Assembly (NCBI RefSeq): GCF_032062135.1
Contig: NC_092861.1
Coordinates: forward strand, 139,897,167 to 139,961,166
Reading direction: 5' to 3'
Length of the DNA: 64,000 bases
DNA from: Pyxicephalus adspersus
Taxonomy: Eukaryota; Chordata; Amphibia; Anura; Pyxicephalidae
Shown here: positions 44,818 to 56,628 of the stretch, piece after piece
Layout of the letters: each line of letters opens with the position of its first letter
Position numbering within the stretch: the first letter of the stretch is position 1
Translations under genes and position numbers: made by a program
Notes under the pieces: model-generated
What the model saw: the letters and a program-made list of their open reading frames with translations, nothing else
Databases searched by the model: none
What the model was told of the DNA's origin: nothing

Positions 44818-45021
44818 CCCTAAGGTACCATGGTGGCCAGCGAGTCTGCTGGAGAACATAGACCGCTACACAAGTTTAAAATGAAGTGGAAAAAGCAGCA
44901 CCATAAGAAAGACTATTGTGCAGAGGACGGGACCTGGTTGTTGGGATCTGTTACAGCTGAGACTTCTGCAGATTCTGCTGAATGTGGCTCTTTCTTAGGA
45001 AGAGAAGAGATAGTTCTTTGA
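44818..45021 (+). CDS. Weak candidate coding exon, 63 codons, unknown
   Basis: I do not recognise the product. The ATG at 44830 sits in a good context (TACCATGG), directly after a pyrimidine-rich tract ending in AG ('tttatttccttccctaag'), which resembles a 3' splice acceptor. If spliced there, the exon would start GTACCATGG and run to TGA at 45019-45021. The product is hydrophilic, with a basic stretch (KFKMKWKKQHHKKD) followed by a small, acidic serine/threonine/alanine-rich part. Its composition is GC-richer than the AT-rich flanks. There is no signal peptide or membrane segment. It could equally be a chance frame; a V-SINE begins only about 340 bp downstream. Confidence 0.2.
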
Positions 45022-45360
45022 GATCTGCATGGTGGGAACATAATGATGACTAATGTGTCCTTCTGCACGGCAAATAAAAAAGTAATAGTAAATGATAATT
45101 ATAATATATATTAAAATAATGCATCTTTCTGAGGTTTCAATTAGAGAGGGTATACCTGAAAGGAGTCAGGTCCTGCAAACCACACTGTAGGTATCCAGAT
45201 TTGCACACAGCTGCAGACACAGCACAAAACTTCAAACCGTAACCATGTGACCAAAAGGGACAACTATGCCACGATCCACCGCGGCCACATCTTCCCATTC
45301 TCTCCCATTCAATGAACAGGGAGCAAATGGTACTGTGGTTAAACCCACAGCAGAAGGTTA

Positions 45361-45624
45361 AGGCCAGGACACTATGTGCATGGAGTTTGCAGAATCTCCC
45401 CGTGTTTGCGTGTGTTTCCTTCAGTTTTCTCCCATATTCCAAAAACATGTAGTGAGGTCAATTGGCTCCCCGCCAAAATAGGCCTGTATTAATGACATAT
45501 GACTATGGTAGGGACATTAGATTGTGAGCTCGAGGGACAGCTAATGACATGACTATGGACTTTGTACAGCGCTGCTTAATATGATGGCGCTATATAAATC
45601 CTGTGTTAATAATAACAAAAATAA
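45361..45624 (+). mobile_element. V-SINE-type SINE, core and tail
   Basis: 'ggccaggacactatgtgc', 'ccccgtgtttgcgtgtgt', 'ccaaaaacatgtagtgag', 'gacatatgactatggtag', 'gacattagattgtgagct', 'gactttgtacagcgctgc', 'gatggcgctatataaatc', AATAATAAC tail. The head is missing. The minus-strand frame at 45137-45448 is a by-product. Confidence 0.75.
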
Positions 45625-45628
45625 TTTC

Positions 45629-45722
45629 CCCTTTGAGGAACATTTAGTGACATGACAATGGACTCTGTAAAGCGCTGCGTAATATGTCAATGCTATATAA
45701 ATAAAATAATAACATAATAATA
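45629..45722 (+). mobile_element. Second V-SINE 3' end, directly downstream
   Basis: 'tttgaggaacatttagtg', 'acatgacaatggactctg', 'taaagcgctgcgtaatat', 'gtcaatgctatataaata', (AAT)n. A 5'-truncated copy, or a duplication of the last 90 bp of the copy before it. Confidence 0.7.
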
Positions 45723-47378
45723 TATATTACTATACTAAGACATTCCCTTGAAATAAAAAGGAAAACATATAAAAGTTAAAATGAAGCTTCAGTTTTTGAA
45801 ACCATTGTTTCCCCAGACAAAGCTTGTTAATCACAGTTTCACCCGTAGCTAATTGGTGAGCTGCTTGGAGAGTTAAATATCCAAAAAATGAAACCAAAAA
45901 TAATCGTAGATGATCTATGTTTAAAGCATGAAAAGCTGTGGAATGCAATCATTTAATAAAAGTAGCCTCCTAAGAAAGTGTCATCTATCATTCTTTTTTC
46001 CTTGCGTCTGGAGTCACTGTTTACATTGGAAAATCCAGATGCAATAATTATGTTTGCAATGATGCAATTAAGGTAAATTGCCTAAAAAAAGCAGATAGGT
46101 TGCCAGATTTCCTGCTTTCTTCTGTATGCACTAATTATGCTATGTTTCACATTACATCTTTTAGGACAAGTCTACTTTTTCATGTACAAGATTCTATTTT
46201 TGGAATGGTGGTGGCTTTTGTGCCATGGGATTGTATTTTGGAATTCTATTGATCATCTATAATTTTATGCAGTGTATTGTGATGGTTTATAGATTGCATT
46301 GACATTTTGTTTATACATGATTGTAATACTTTATTTTAAAATAGGATGTATAACTTTAATCTGATTATGTTCAATAGGTATCAGTGAAATGAAAAACTAT
46401 TGCGAATTAGAATAAGTTTGCATTGTTTAAGATGAACTCCAGCTTTGCTTTGTTTTTTATGCCCTGCATGTGGAATCCTCTCTCCAAGCTTTAGAACCTT
46501 CTTACCTTTTATAGATACCGGTCGCATTTTTGGGCTACAAACAACAAATGACATTGAGCCCCAAGGCGGGGACAGGTCTAAATAAAATGGGGCGCTGGGG
46601 AAATATGGATTGAGGGTCCCAAATACCCAGAATTCCAGCTCCCTGCACCCCTTGCTATCATTTGCGTCTCTGGAGAATGTAGGGAATGTTGGGAAATAAC
46701 CCAGTTTTCGCTACTCCAAATCCAGCCCTGCCTTTAGAGTCAACATCCATGCCGTCCCAGACTGGCCATTTTATTTTGGCTGTCCTACATGTCCTACATA
46801 GGAGGAAATGAAATAGGGGGGGTCTGCATTCTAATGGAGTGCAATCATGGGGAGTTTGCTGATGTCTTTGCCAGGCTTCCCCCACCCCACCCAGAATTGA
46901 GGAATAAGAAGGACCCACTAGTCATGTGATTGTCAATAAAAGGAAAGTTTTATCTAGGGACCCTCAGAGTAAAATTTCTACAGTGATTTATATTGGGGGG
47001 TCCTTGGTTACAATGAGTGTATTGTCAATGCTTGTTCCATTATGCGTAAGTGAAATGAGAAATAGTTTGCTTTATTGAAAGTCTATTTACTTGCAAATGT
47101 GAAAATAAAGCTGTTGCTAAACTGGTGCCCCATTTTCTGTTGTTTCCAGGGGGCTTGGGTGACATCCTTTCTCGTCATGTGCTGCCATTACTGAGTTTTG
47201 CTTGATCCAATTACATTCTCGTTAGCCATCAGTGGTTCTTGCTTTCTCCTTTACCATCCTGCCCATTACTAATTCCATTTTTTGTATGTCTCCAATGCTG
47301 CCATCATGGACCCCGGCTGTGTCCGCTCCCACCCTATTCTGTAACCACTAATCCCTGCCACCTCCTTTCTAATTCAGT
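45723..47378. other. Non-coding stretch, no gene supported
   Basis: The minus-strand frames at 45730-45948 and 46658-46918 have no domain. Confidence 0.5.
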
Positions 47379-47384
47379 TGTACC

Positions 47385-47725
47385 ATCAATGATCCATGCC
47401 ACCTCCTCTCTTATCCTGTCCTGCCATATCTGATCCATGCCACCTCTTCTTTTATCCTGTCCTGCCATCTCTGATCCATGCCACCTCCTCTCTTATTCTG
47501 TCCTGCCATATCTGATCCATGCCACCTCCTCTGTTATTCTGTCCTGCCATATCTGATCCATGCCACCTCCTCTTTTATCCTGTCCTGCCATATCTGATCC
47601 ATGCCACCTCCTCTTTTATCCTGTCCTGCCATATCTGATCTGATCCATGCCACCTCCTCTCCTATTATGTCCTGCCATACCTGATCCATGCCACCTCCTC
47701 TCTTATCCTGTCTCTCCCAATCTGA
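47385..47725. repeat. 41-bp minisatellite, about 8 units
   Basis: GATCCATGCC recurs at 47391, 47432, 47473, 47514, 47555, 47596, then 47642 (after a 5-bp GATCT duplication) and 47683. The unit is GATCCATGCCACCTCCTCT + CTTATCCTGTCCTGCCATAT + CT. Since 41 is not a multiple of three the frame shifts each unit, so the repetitive minus-strand frame at 47534-47782 is a by-product. Confidence 0.95.
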
Positions 47726-48987
47726 CAGTGCCCAGTAGGCATTAGATGGTTTCTTGTCCCTAGCTGTGTCAATAGTATACAAGTAGTTTGAGGGTTGATT
47801 TATTAAATGCGAACAGAAATCTCATAATGTTAAAAAAGCGAAGTAATCCATTATTCACTATATTTTATATATTCAGAACTTTATCATTTTCACTAAGCTA
47901 ACTACTTCAAAGATTGCCAATGCATCAACTCAGACTGTTAATCATTACTTCTAAATAGCTTACCCTGTAATAATTTTATCCTAACATTCAATAAGAATGC
48001 TGACTGTACTGCCAGTCCTATTAACTGATATTACCAACATTGCACACAAGATAACATCAATATATATGCCCCATTAAAAAACCTGCGGTCCTTGCCATTG
48101 CTTTTTTCCAATTTTTCATACATTTTGGTATTTTCTCCCCTAAAATAGTTTAATAGGGATCTGGAGGTATGTGGGCCAAAACGCCATGATGAAATAGCGG
48201 GGCAGTGACACATTTTGAGCCTGACTCATTCTGTTTGTTTTAACTGGCTGCAAACACCATTAAACTAACAGCAAACTCAAGTAGAGTTCTGTCTCGGCTG
48301 AACTCTCTGGCACGGGTACGAGGGATCCCAAGGACAAAAAGATAAATATATTTTCAGGAAATAAGAAAAGGCATTTATCTGAGCTATTAATTACTCAGTG
48401 CTTATTTTAAGTGCATAATAGGGACCGGCTATAAATTGAGCGCACCGTAGCCGCTGTATATACTTTATCATGCAATCTAGGCATCATTCCCAATTTGCAT
48501 GAACTGTACAGGAAAACTCCAGAGTGAAAACGATTTCACTTAAGAAAACATTCTTTTCAGCACAGACCTTTTTTCTTTTTCGAAATGTTGCTGGTGTCAC
48601 CAATGAGTGTATTAAATTGGCCGGCTGTAGTTTATGCTGGGCTGTCGTATGGTATTAAAGAAAATACAAGCTTGTTTTCTCTTTTACAAAGCTTGGCACA
48701 AAGGAGAAAGGAGCTTGGGCAGAAGTCAGTCCAAGTGCAATATTTGAGATTGGCATGGCTGGGAGAGGATCGTTTAGCAGGACCGAAGGAAAAATTCTTC
48801 TGCCAGAGAGTGGGGACTTAGTTAAGAGTCACTTAAGTAAAAAAAAGTTTTAGGTCTTAATGATACATTTTTTTTGTTTTAACTGTCATTATTTTAACTA
48901 TGAACCGCATTACCCTAATGCCAGTGGATACAACTCATGCTCTGTTCAGAATATCATCAATTGTTGCCACCCCCTTGTGCTGTAAAG
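47726..48987. other. Non-coding stretch, no gene supported
   Basis: Frames at 48031-48213 (-) and 48585-48821 (+) lack a domain that I recognise. Confidence 0.45.
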
Positions 48988-49256
48988 CAGTGGTCCCCAA
49001 CCTTTTCTAACTCGCGGACCGCTAAATGCACAGACTCCTGACCACATGCGCTGGAAGCCGTGTATCACTCAAAGGGGAAGAAACTTCCCCCAGAGTGACA
49101 TCATGATGCCAGAGACACAACCCGTCCACCACCCCGAGCCTGCAATCAGTACGGGGGACATGGTCCGCAACTCTGGCTGGCCTTTTTCTGACCCCACTGG
49201 TGGGTGCACTGGCCAGGGCCACAGCCCACCTGTAAGACCTGGGTTAGGGACCCCTG
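48988..49256 (+). mobile_element. hAT MITE, both ends (GGTCCCCAACC family)
   Basis: The left end is CAGTGGTCCCCAACCTTTTC and the right end, read inward, CAGGGGTCCCTAACCCAGG. The flanking octamers CTGTAAAG and TTCTAAAA match at five of eight bases. The interior 'gggaagaaacttccccca', 'agtgacatcatgatgcca' and 'ggacatggtccgcaactc' recurs inverted at 26358-26654. Frames at 49022-49354 are by-products. Confidence 0.8.
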
Positions 49257-50909
49257 TTCTAAAAAATACCAAAAATGTTTTGACTTTGGCAAATGCCATT
49301 AGAAAGAGAAATAGGATTTGTACTTGGGTCACTAGCACAGCACCACCTACTTAGAGCCAACACTAACCCATAAAAAAATAATTTAAAGGCAGGAGACCCA
49401 TCATCCCCAACTCAAAAGTACAAAACACTGTAGGAAACAAAGATAGACTGAGCCCATGTAATCCTAATTTTTTCCCTATTTGTAAAAAAACACACCATCT
49501 ATATATATTTTTTTTTGTATTCATATTTATTAATTACTGTTTTGAATGTTAACAATGACGGCCACATTTGGTGACTCAGGTTTATAGTATGAAGGAAAGG
49601 CTCTTTAGAAAGACCTAGGTTTATACTCGAGAATGTAGTTTTCCTCTTTTTTCAGGTAAAAGTTGGTACCTTGGTTTATATTCAGCTCTGTTTATATTCA
49701 GGTATATACGTTCATATTAAAATGCCTGCTAAAAACTACAATGCTCTTATTTTACTTAAAACTTCTTTTTGTCTGTAGGCTAAGCTGAAGAAGAACATAG
49801 ATCAAGAAATAAAGAAGTGGTTTAAAAGTGGACAATTCCTTTAAGGAATATTAAAAGTTGAATTGTTTATATAACTTGTTATTCAAAATGCATTTCCCCT
49901 ACACATTATGTATTTATGGTGATCTAAAGGTTAACAAACATAAATGAATTATGCCTAATAATAAAATTAAGCTATAAATAAAGTTAATTCTGGTAAGCTT
50001 TATTATATTATATTATAATAATCCAATAACCTCGTTGACTTTGGAAAGTAATTGTACGTCCAGCCTGGGGTAACCAAATCTTTATTGGATAAACTAAATA
50101 TTTATTTTGCTATGGAAACCCAACCTAAACCTTGTTACCTCGGCTTATAAAACTACTATATATAAAACTACAGCTCGGAAATTCAGCTTGCTGTTATGTT
50201 ATTACTGCTCAATTTAATTTGGAAGTGAAGTATTGCGTGTGGTTAATAACAAACAAAATGTAATTAACTTATAATTTGTAAGTGCAGTTAAGGAGAAAAT
50301 TCTCCAGAGGTTGCCAGACAGCTGCCGTACCGACTCTTGGACATTATAAAATGAATTTTGTCTGCAAGATATATGAACATTTTAACTGTCAAGATGGCAC
50401 CTGTATTGTATAGAGTTGGTTTTCCCATAATGCATGTGATGCCACAGTGGATAAAGCCTACAAATTTTTGGGGTATAAATGAGAGGGAAGTAAAAATCTG
50501 AAAAGAAAAAACGTAATATATATATATAAAAAAATTAATATTCCAACTACATCTTCAATAATATATTTAGGAGGGAACTAACTATACCTTATATAAACTC
50601 AGCCTAGCCAATCAAGATGGCTAAAATCCTAAAACAAGGTAGGATTGAGCTTTTGAGCTCCGATGATGGTCCCTGAGAGGGAGTTGGTGGACATTGCACC
50701 AACTGGATCGGAATTGCATATTTGTGGACTACAATTCCACTTTTAGATAACATTCCTTGGTGGATTTGCAACTGTGTTTTGTGTTATTATCATGAGGTTT
50801 AATTTACCTCTATGGTCAGTTTTAAATGCTGAATTTGCTGGTTCTGGTCGGATAACCAAGCATTAGAAATCAGTCATTTGTAGATTATTTTAGTTACAGT
50901 GGACTCATT
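49257..50909. other. Non-coding stretch, nothing recognised
   Basis: AT-rich; no repeat matched and no coding signal. Confidence 0.5.
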
Positions 50910-51060
50910 GGACTCTGTTTATAAAATAAGGAATCTGACATTCCCTCAAACATTCCCTTGTGGGAGTCAATAACTGGGAGTCAAACACATGGACAATGGA
51001 TGATTCCCACAATGGAATGTTTGAGTGAATGTAATATTCTGTATTTTATAAATAGAGCCC
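50910..51060. mobile_element. Hairpin MITE (GGGCTCTATTTATAAA ends)
   Basis: The left arm GGACTCTGTTTATAAAATAA, 'acattccctcaaacattc', 'ccttgtgggagtcaa' and the right arm, read inward, GGGCTCTATTTATAAAATAC, 'acattcactcaaacattc', 'cattgtgggaatcat' are inverted copies of about 60 bp. ATT flanks both sides (50907-50909 and 51061-51063), a possible 3-bp duplication. Confidence 0.8.
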
Positions 51061-51575
51061 ATTGATTTTAAAAAAACTTGTCAATCTTTTTGTTTTATTT
51101 TTTGCCAACTCAGACATCCACAATCTACATCTACTCTTCCAATCGTGGCTTGATAAGATGATGCCAGAAGCCAATAGCAAATTCCATGATCATTTTTCCG
51201 AAGGAGGAGAAATGTGACATTGGGGGTGTTGGCATAAAAAGTGTTGGGGACTTTGGGAATGGGGTCTCTGCCCCGGCCATGTTATTTCAAGATTTGAAAT
51301 CCTCTTCCTGGCCACCAAAAGAAGGACTTGATGGGTTTTTAGACATGAGGACGATATAAGTGATTCAGTGTGCTCATGTCTCTATATAAGTGCAATATAC
51401 ATTTTGGATTTTATTAACTGGACATATTGAAACTGGGTACAACTTTCAAGGACTACCAGCATCAAGTCTAGTGAACTCAACTTGATAGAAGTGAATCCTA
51501 TTCAACAGATTCTTGTAAGAAGAACAAGAATGCAAAGGTTCAAGGTTTCAAGTTTTTTTTTGCTGCATATGGGAT
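51061..51575. other. Non-coding stretch, nothing recognised
   Basis: No supported feature. Confidence 0.5.
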
Positions 51576-51847
51576 AGGGCAGCGCCTTTGCAGTGTTAGG
51601 TCCTAGGCTTGAATCTTGGCCAGGACATTATCTGCATGGAGTTTGTATGTTCTCCCTGTGTTTGCGTGGGTTTCCACTGGGTACTCTGGTTTCCTCCAAT
51701 TCCAAAAACATGCAGTTAGGTTAAATGGCTTCCCCCAAAAAGACCTTAGACTGTATGAATGACATATGACTATGGTAGGGACATTAGATTGTGAGTCCTT
51801 TGAGGGACAGTTAGTGACATGACTATGGACTTTGTACAGCGCTCCGT
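51576..51847 (+). mobile_element. V-SINE-type SINE, head-core-partial tail
   Basis: 'gcagcgcctttgcagtgt', B-box-like 'ggcttgaatcttggccag', 'gacattatctgcatggag', 'ccctgtgtttgcgtgggt', 'ccaaaaacatgcagttag', 'gacattagattgtgagtc', 'gactttgtacagcgctcc'. It stops inside the tail, before the TAATATG block, so the 3' end is truncated, which is unusual for a retroposed copy. The minus-strand frame at 51603-51872 is a by-product. Confidence 0.75.
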
Positions 51848-52845
51848 TCCAGTTTCCAAACCATGTTTGCAAAACTAAATCAGTTGTGAATAGGCTTTGT
51901 CAAGAATGAATTGTGAATAAAACTAAAGTGTAATCAATGCAGCACAATAAATAAATGATCCTTTAAAGGAGACCTACATATAGTATAAATCTGACATGGC
52001 ACTGGGCATTGCTCAAAGGAATTGATGTATGTAATATATGTGCACAGCTTTCTGATTATCTGGCTATAGTAGACCATCACTGGATCAAAGCTGCCAACAG
52101 GAGCCACCTATTTATTGACTACATATATACTGATATAATATTCAATATAAAACATTGTCACGGGCACCCAAAGCAATAACCAATGCAGATTAATTGCAAT
52201 GCACCACAATGCACAGTTATGCAATGTCACATGTTGTGGTGTGCTGTGTCAATTTTTTGTTATGTTAGTATGGGATGCATTTAAATGAAATGCTTGAATG
52301 CAATGCACTTTAACATGTTACATTACATTAATTTAAAAATAGAACTGCTGTGAATGATACTAATGGCAATTTCTTAAGTGTTATATAACAAGCCAGCACT
52401 TTATACATGAGAGAAGAATATAAAACAAAATCAATAATAATAATAATGGTTTCATCAACATATAACCAACCATATAATAAAATATAACATAACACATAAA
52501 AACATATTATAAAATAATATAAGTATATAAGTTGTGTCATATGTTCACTTACCTTTAGATGGCAGCACTTGATCATTGAAATGGTCCCATTAGGGCTCCT
52601 GACAGCTGCTAGACTGATGCCTGGCTGAATTTTGTTCCCTGTTCCTGAATCCCTTCCAAACCTGAGGCCCAGATCCTGTTTCTAATTTGTGGAAAGGGAA
52701 CTGGCAAGCCTTTACCAATTCTCAACACTTTATCTAAAATTGTTTCCCATTTCCTGGTCTGAGTTATGGAAGAAATGGTCAAAGTTGCACTTTAGTAGTA
52801 CAAATGGGACAGGAAAAGAAAAAAGGAAAAATAATTAAATGTATT
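51848..52845. other. Non-coding stretch, nothing recognised
   Basis: AT-rich; the minus-strand frame at 52328-52576 has no domain. Confidence 0.5.
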
Positions 52846-52925
52846 ATTATTTGTATTATTAATATTAATATTAATAATATTAATAATAATAATAATATTA
52901 ATAATAATAATAATAATAATAAATG
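52846..52925. repeat. (AAT/ATT)n microsatellite
   Basis: About 80 bp of AAT/ATT units with switches between strands. Confidence 0.9.
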
Positions 52926-53302
52926 ATAATACATGACCATTGTAGCAATTCTAAATTGATTTTTGATGTTACAATGTCACTTGCTCAGATATACCATAAA
53001 AAAAATAGATTTAATGTTGTAAATCACTTTTTTGTTGAATTTTTTGCTATTAAGAAAAAGCCCAAAATAGTTCCAGTATAAAAATTACCTATTGTAGTGC
53101 ACCAATCACTCTCCTCCCCCAGTGTCCCCATCACTGTGGAAATATGTCCCCTTGGGGAGATTTCCCCTATATTCTTGTTCTAGTGCTGGCCTATAATTTT
53201 CTTTCATTTAATGACAATGGTAATCAAGACAATTAGAGAGGGATAGAATACCACTAAAAGACAGCACAAAAACTGGACAGGGAGTTTAACCCATCACAGC
53301 TG

Positions 53303-53350
53303 CGTAATATGCTGGCGCTATATAAATACTGTGTAATAATAATAATAATA
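53303..53350 (+). mobile_element. 48-bp LINE/SINE tail insertion with a 10-bp target duplication
   Basis: Only the last part of the shared tail is present ('cgtaatatgctggcgcta', 'tataaatactgtgtaat', (AAT)n), flanked by the exact duplication ATCACAGCTG at 53293-53302 and 53351-53360. Confidence 0.85.
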
Positions 53351-53520
53351 ATCACAGCTGTGTACAGAGGAGTAGATAAACTAATTTTACCCCTTTTATA
53401 GGATCTAATCACATAGCGAACACAGCAGGATTACTATGAAGCCCAATGGTAAATTAAATTTACACTCACATTGATTTATTAAAGATCCTTATGCTTGTGT
53501 TTAGGCATATATATTTATAT

Positions 53521-53707
53521 ATTATTATTATTACACAGTATTTATATAGAGCTGACATATTATGCAGTGCTGCACAAAGTCCATAGTCATGTCACTAGCT
53601 GTCCCTCAAAGGAGCTCACAATCTAATAATCCTACCTCAGTCATATGTCTTTAACACTGTCAATGTACAATTTAGGGGGGGAGTCAGTTAACCTAACTGT
53701 GTGTTTT
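53521..53707 (-). mobile_element. V-SINE-type SINE, 3' part
   Basis: Read on the minus strand: 'gttaggttaactgactcc', 'agattgtgagctcctttg', 'agtgacatgactatggac', 'tttgtgcagcactgcata', 'atatgtcagctctatata', (AAT)n. The head and core are missing. Confidence 0.7.
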
Positions 53708-55613
53708 ATATATGTTTATAAATAATATATAAGTAAATAAATAAATAAACTGTCTTTTTTAGTTTTGTTATGTATTATTCATCATTATGTAGAAAACTTT
53801 AAATGCATTTGTGTACCTAAATCTGTCCCAGATTTGCAGTCCCTGTACAGCAGGGCTGAAGTATGAAAAGAAGAAACAGCACAATGAGCAAAAAAAGGTA
53901 TTGTATTGACAAGAAGCATGCTGATAGAAGGAAAAAGCAGAGCAACAGAAAAATGAGTGAAAGGTGAACTTTCATTGTGTTACTTTTTCTTTTCAATGTT
54001 CAAACGCAGGTTGGGGGGTTGGGTCCACGCTGGGCTCAGGGGAAGTAGATTTAATGACGCCATCAGACCGAGGAAATCTAGTGCAAGAAAAAATGTATTG
54101 CAGGGGAAATGGATGCATTTAGGGAGCACAGTTGTACAGGAGACTCTAAATTGTGACAAAAATATTTTCTCTGCCTCAAACAGAAATATAAAATATATAT
54201 TAAATATATATAATATATATTAAAAATGTTCCTTAAAACCCAAAATTAAAATTTTACCTACCTTGAAAATTTTCATGATTGGTGACACATGAAGTAGAGG
54301 GAGAAAAAGAAAAAAAGTCAAAGTGCAGAGACCAATGCAGCCTGGAATAGGAAAGTTAGGGCCCCGATCCCTAGTTTTGGATGCACAATTGGCCCAGGGC
54401 CACCTACAGTCGCAATGTAACTGAGATCGAACTCCAGATCTCTACACCATCAAAACCTATTAAAGATCTACATTGGAGAGGGAGACCTTCAGTGCTTCTT
54501 CATAGAGAAATTTTATTTAAACATTATCTTTCCAGGAAAGAACTTTTTTGGAAACCTCTAAAGAAAACCGTCATTGATGACGGTTGCACATAAACAGCTT
54601 GGAATTAGTATGTAGCTCAGTGGTTAGAAAAAAGTCAATGAGCACCAGGATAAATTTCCAAAAAGTGGTTAGTAATCATAGTAAAACAATAAAAAAGTTG
54701 TGGCAATCTGATAAGAGATATACTAGGATGATCAAAATTTATCCAGCGGTGATCGTTTCTGTACCATATTCACACTAAAGTGGCAAAAAAAAACTCCATT
54801 CACGGTAAAGGAATAACCAATAGATAATATATAATAATATATTAATAATAGACATAGTAGAAAGTGGAAACTTTTTATGTTTTTATGACAGTGATATCAC
54901 CAAGTTCCCTTAATTTGTAAAAAGCCGACTTTCCCTGACTATGCCTGTGTGTGTTAAAGGAAGAATTGTGATTTCTGGGCCACAACCTTGGCAACCTTTG
55001 ATAAATCATCTTCTGAAGTTTGGAGGCACCATGACAAACATAATTCATCCATTAGAAAAAAATCTACATAACACATAGATTCATATGGCGTAAAGGTCAG
55101 CGGCCCCAGGGAATGATTAGGGAACCTCAGAGGAGACATAGAACAGATATCTGATGGCAGGGCAGACAATTGACACATGGCCGGCTTATGATTATTATCA
55201 GCGATTAACGGGAGACAACTGGGAGAGCAAGAACACAAGATCTGAGATGATGATCTGAACCAGAGGGGCCTTTAAAAAGATACGCTGCATCAATTAGAAC
55301 GCAATAAGCAAAACACTAAACTGCAATTAAAGCTGGACAGTCAACTACAATTGACATCACTGTCTCAAAGGTCCATTAATGGCTATTAAGTGAATATGGC
55401 CCAGTGGATTTCTGTTGTGTCTTTTAATGAAGCATTGTGTTTCCTTTTAAGCCTTCATTAGATGTCAAACAATATATTGTCAATATCGTCAAAAATATTG
55501 TCAATAATGTAAAGAAATAATGGAATTTTATTCTATTGCTGAAACATATATATAAAATGAATCAATGATGAACCAATACTGGTGTAAAGGCCTGCCCCAC
55601 CTATATATATATA
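53708..55613. other. Non-coding stretch, no gene supported
   Basis: Frames at 53957-54223, 54381-54593, 54584-54778 (+) and 54954-55238 (-) have no domain that I recognise. AT runs occur at about 54185-54230. Confidence 0.45.
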
Positions 55614-56408
55614 CGAGGGGGTGCTAAGAAGTTCCTGGCTTTGCCCCCTTCCAAATGAAATAGAAAAACAAGTGTGGGGGCATATGACAGCCTAATATCT
55701 TAGTATGTAACTGTGCAAATATTAGGTCTTGTGATTTTTAGTGAGAAGCTGTGATGGCAGAGGCACAAGCAAGTCTCACGTTGTTGGAGTAACGGGCCGT
55801 CATGAAGTTTTTGTTTCTCCAGGGAAAGTCAGCAAAGGACATTTACACTGAGATGTCTCAAACACTGGGGGAGAAGTGTCCTTCCTACAGCACTGTCAAA
55901 ACCAGGATCTCTCGTTTCAAGACTGGGCATTTCACCATTGAAGATGAGCCCCGCAGTGTGCGCCCCCCAACCTCAACTGACCCGGCAACCTGCAATACTG
56001 TCCATGAGCTGATTATTGAGGACCGGCGAATATCCGCAAAAAAGATAGCCCAGATACTTGACATCTCACGGGAGCATGTTGGGTTTCATATCACCACTAT
56101 CCTAGACATGCACAAGCTTTCAGAGTAGTGGGTGCCGAAATGTTTGAACAGTGATCAGAGGAAGAAAGGAGTTGAAGCATCCAAAGCTGTTTTGGCCCAT
56201 TTTGAAGCTGCACAAGACTTTTTGGCTAGGTTAGTGACTGAGGATGAAACCTGGCTGCACATCTATGATCCTGAAACCAAGGAACAGTCAAAGGAATGGC
56301 GCCACAGTGGGTCCCCACGGCCTAAGAAGTTCTGAACCCAGAAATAGGCTAAAAAAAGTAATGGCGTCCGTTTTCTGGGACAAAGGCAGTATTTTGTTGG
56401 TGGACTAC
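55614..56408 (+). mobile_element. Mariner-type transposon, 5' part
   Basis: The left terminus CGAGGGGGTGCTAAGAAGTT follows a TA-rich tract, as expected for TA-targeted mariner elements. The transposase frame begins 140 bp inside. The right terminus is missing; after about 56408 the sequence becomes a TA microsatellite. Confidence 0.8.
55754..56408 (+). pseudogene. Decayed mariner-family transposase
   Basis: Mariner transposases cut and paste their own element at TA sites using an N-terminal two-helix-turn-helix DNA-binding part and a DDD catalytic domain. The frame starts at ATG 55754 (MAEAQASLTLLE) and meets TAA at 55790, TAG at 56126, TGA at 56333 and TAG at 56345, all in one phase, then a +1 slip in an A7 run near 56350. 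Visible parts: first helix-turn-helix around GKSAKDIYTEM, second around RRISAKKIAQILDIS, a WVPKCL motif equivalent to the family's WVPHxL linker, the first catalytic Asp in TEDETW, and the second in LLVDYL. The last third with the third Asp is absent. It cannot make an active enzyme. Confidence 0.85.
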
Positions 56409-56565
56409 CTACCTATATATATATATACTGTATATTTGTATCAATCATTTAATTTCCATCTCTTCTCATAAGCATTCCCCACCACTTTTATTTTCCATGC
56501 CCCTCCCACCCAATCTCCTAATAAATAAAAGGAAAAGACTCTCCATTAGTTTGCAGATGAACTAA

Positions 56566-56567
56566 TA

Positions 56568-56613
<46 letters not shown>

Positions 56614-56628
56614 TATAATATATATATG
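56566..56628. repeat. (TA)n microsatellite
   Basis: A TA run of about 40 bp followed by interrupted TATA blocks. Confidence 0.9.

Noticed and set aside
47385..47725. CRISPR-like array
   Set aside because: The repeats are head to tail with no spacers of unique sequence, and the context is vertebrate. It is a minisatellite.
48140..48195. CCATGATGAAAT...GGCCAAAACGCC as a further hammerhead-like copy
   Set aside because: The core boxes are in the wrong order or on opposite strands.
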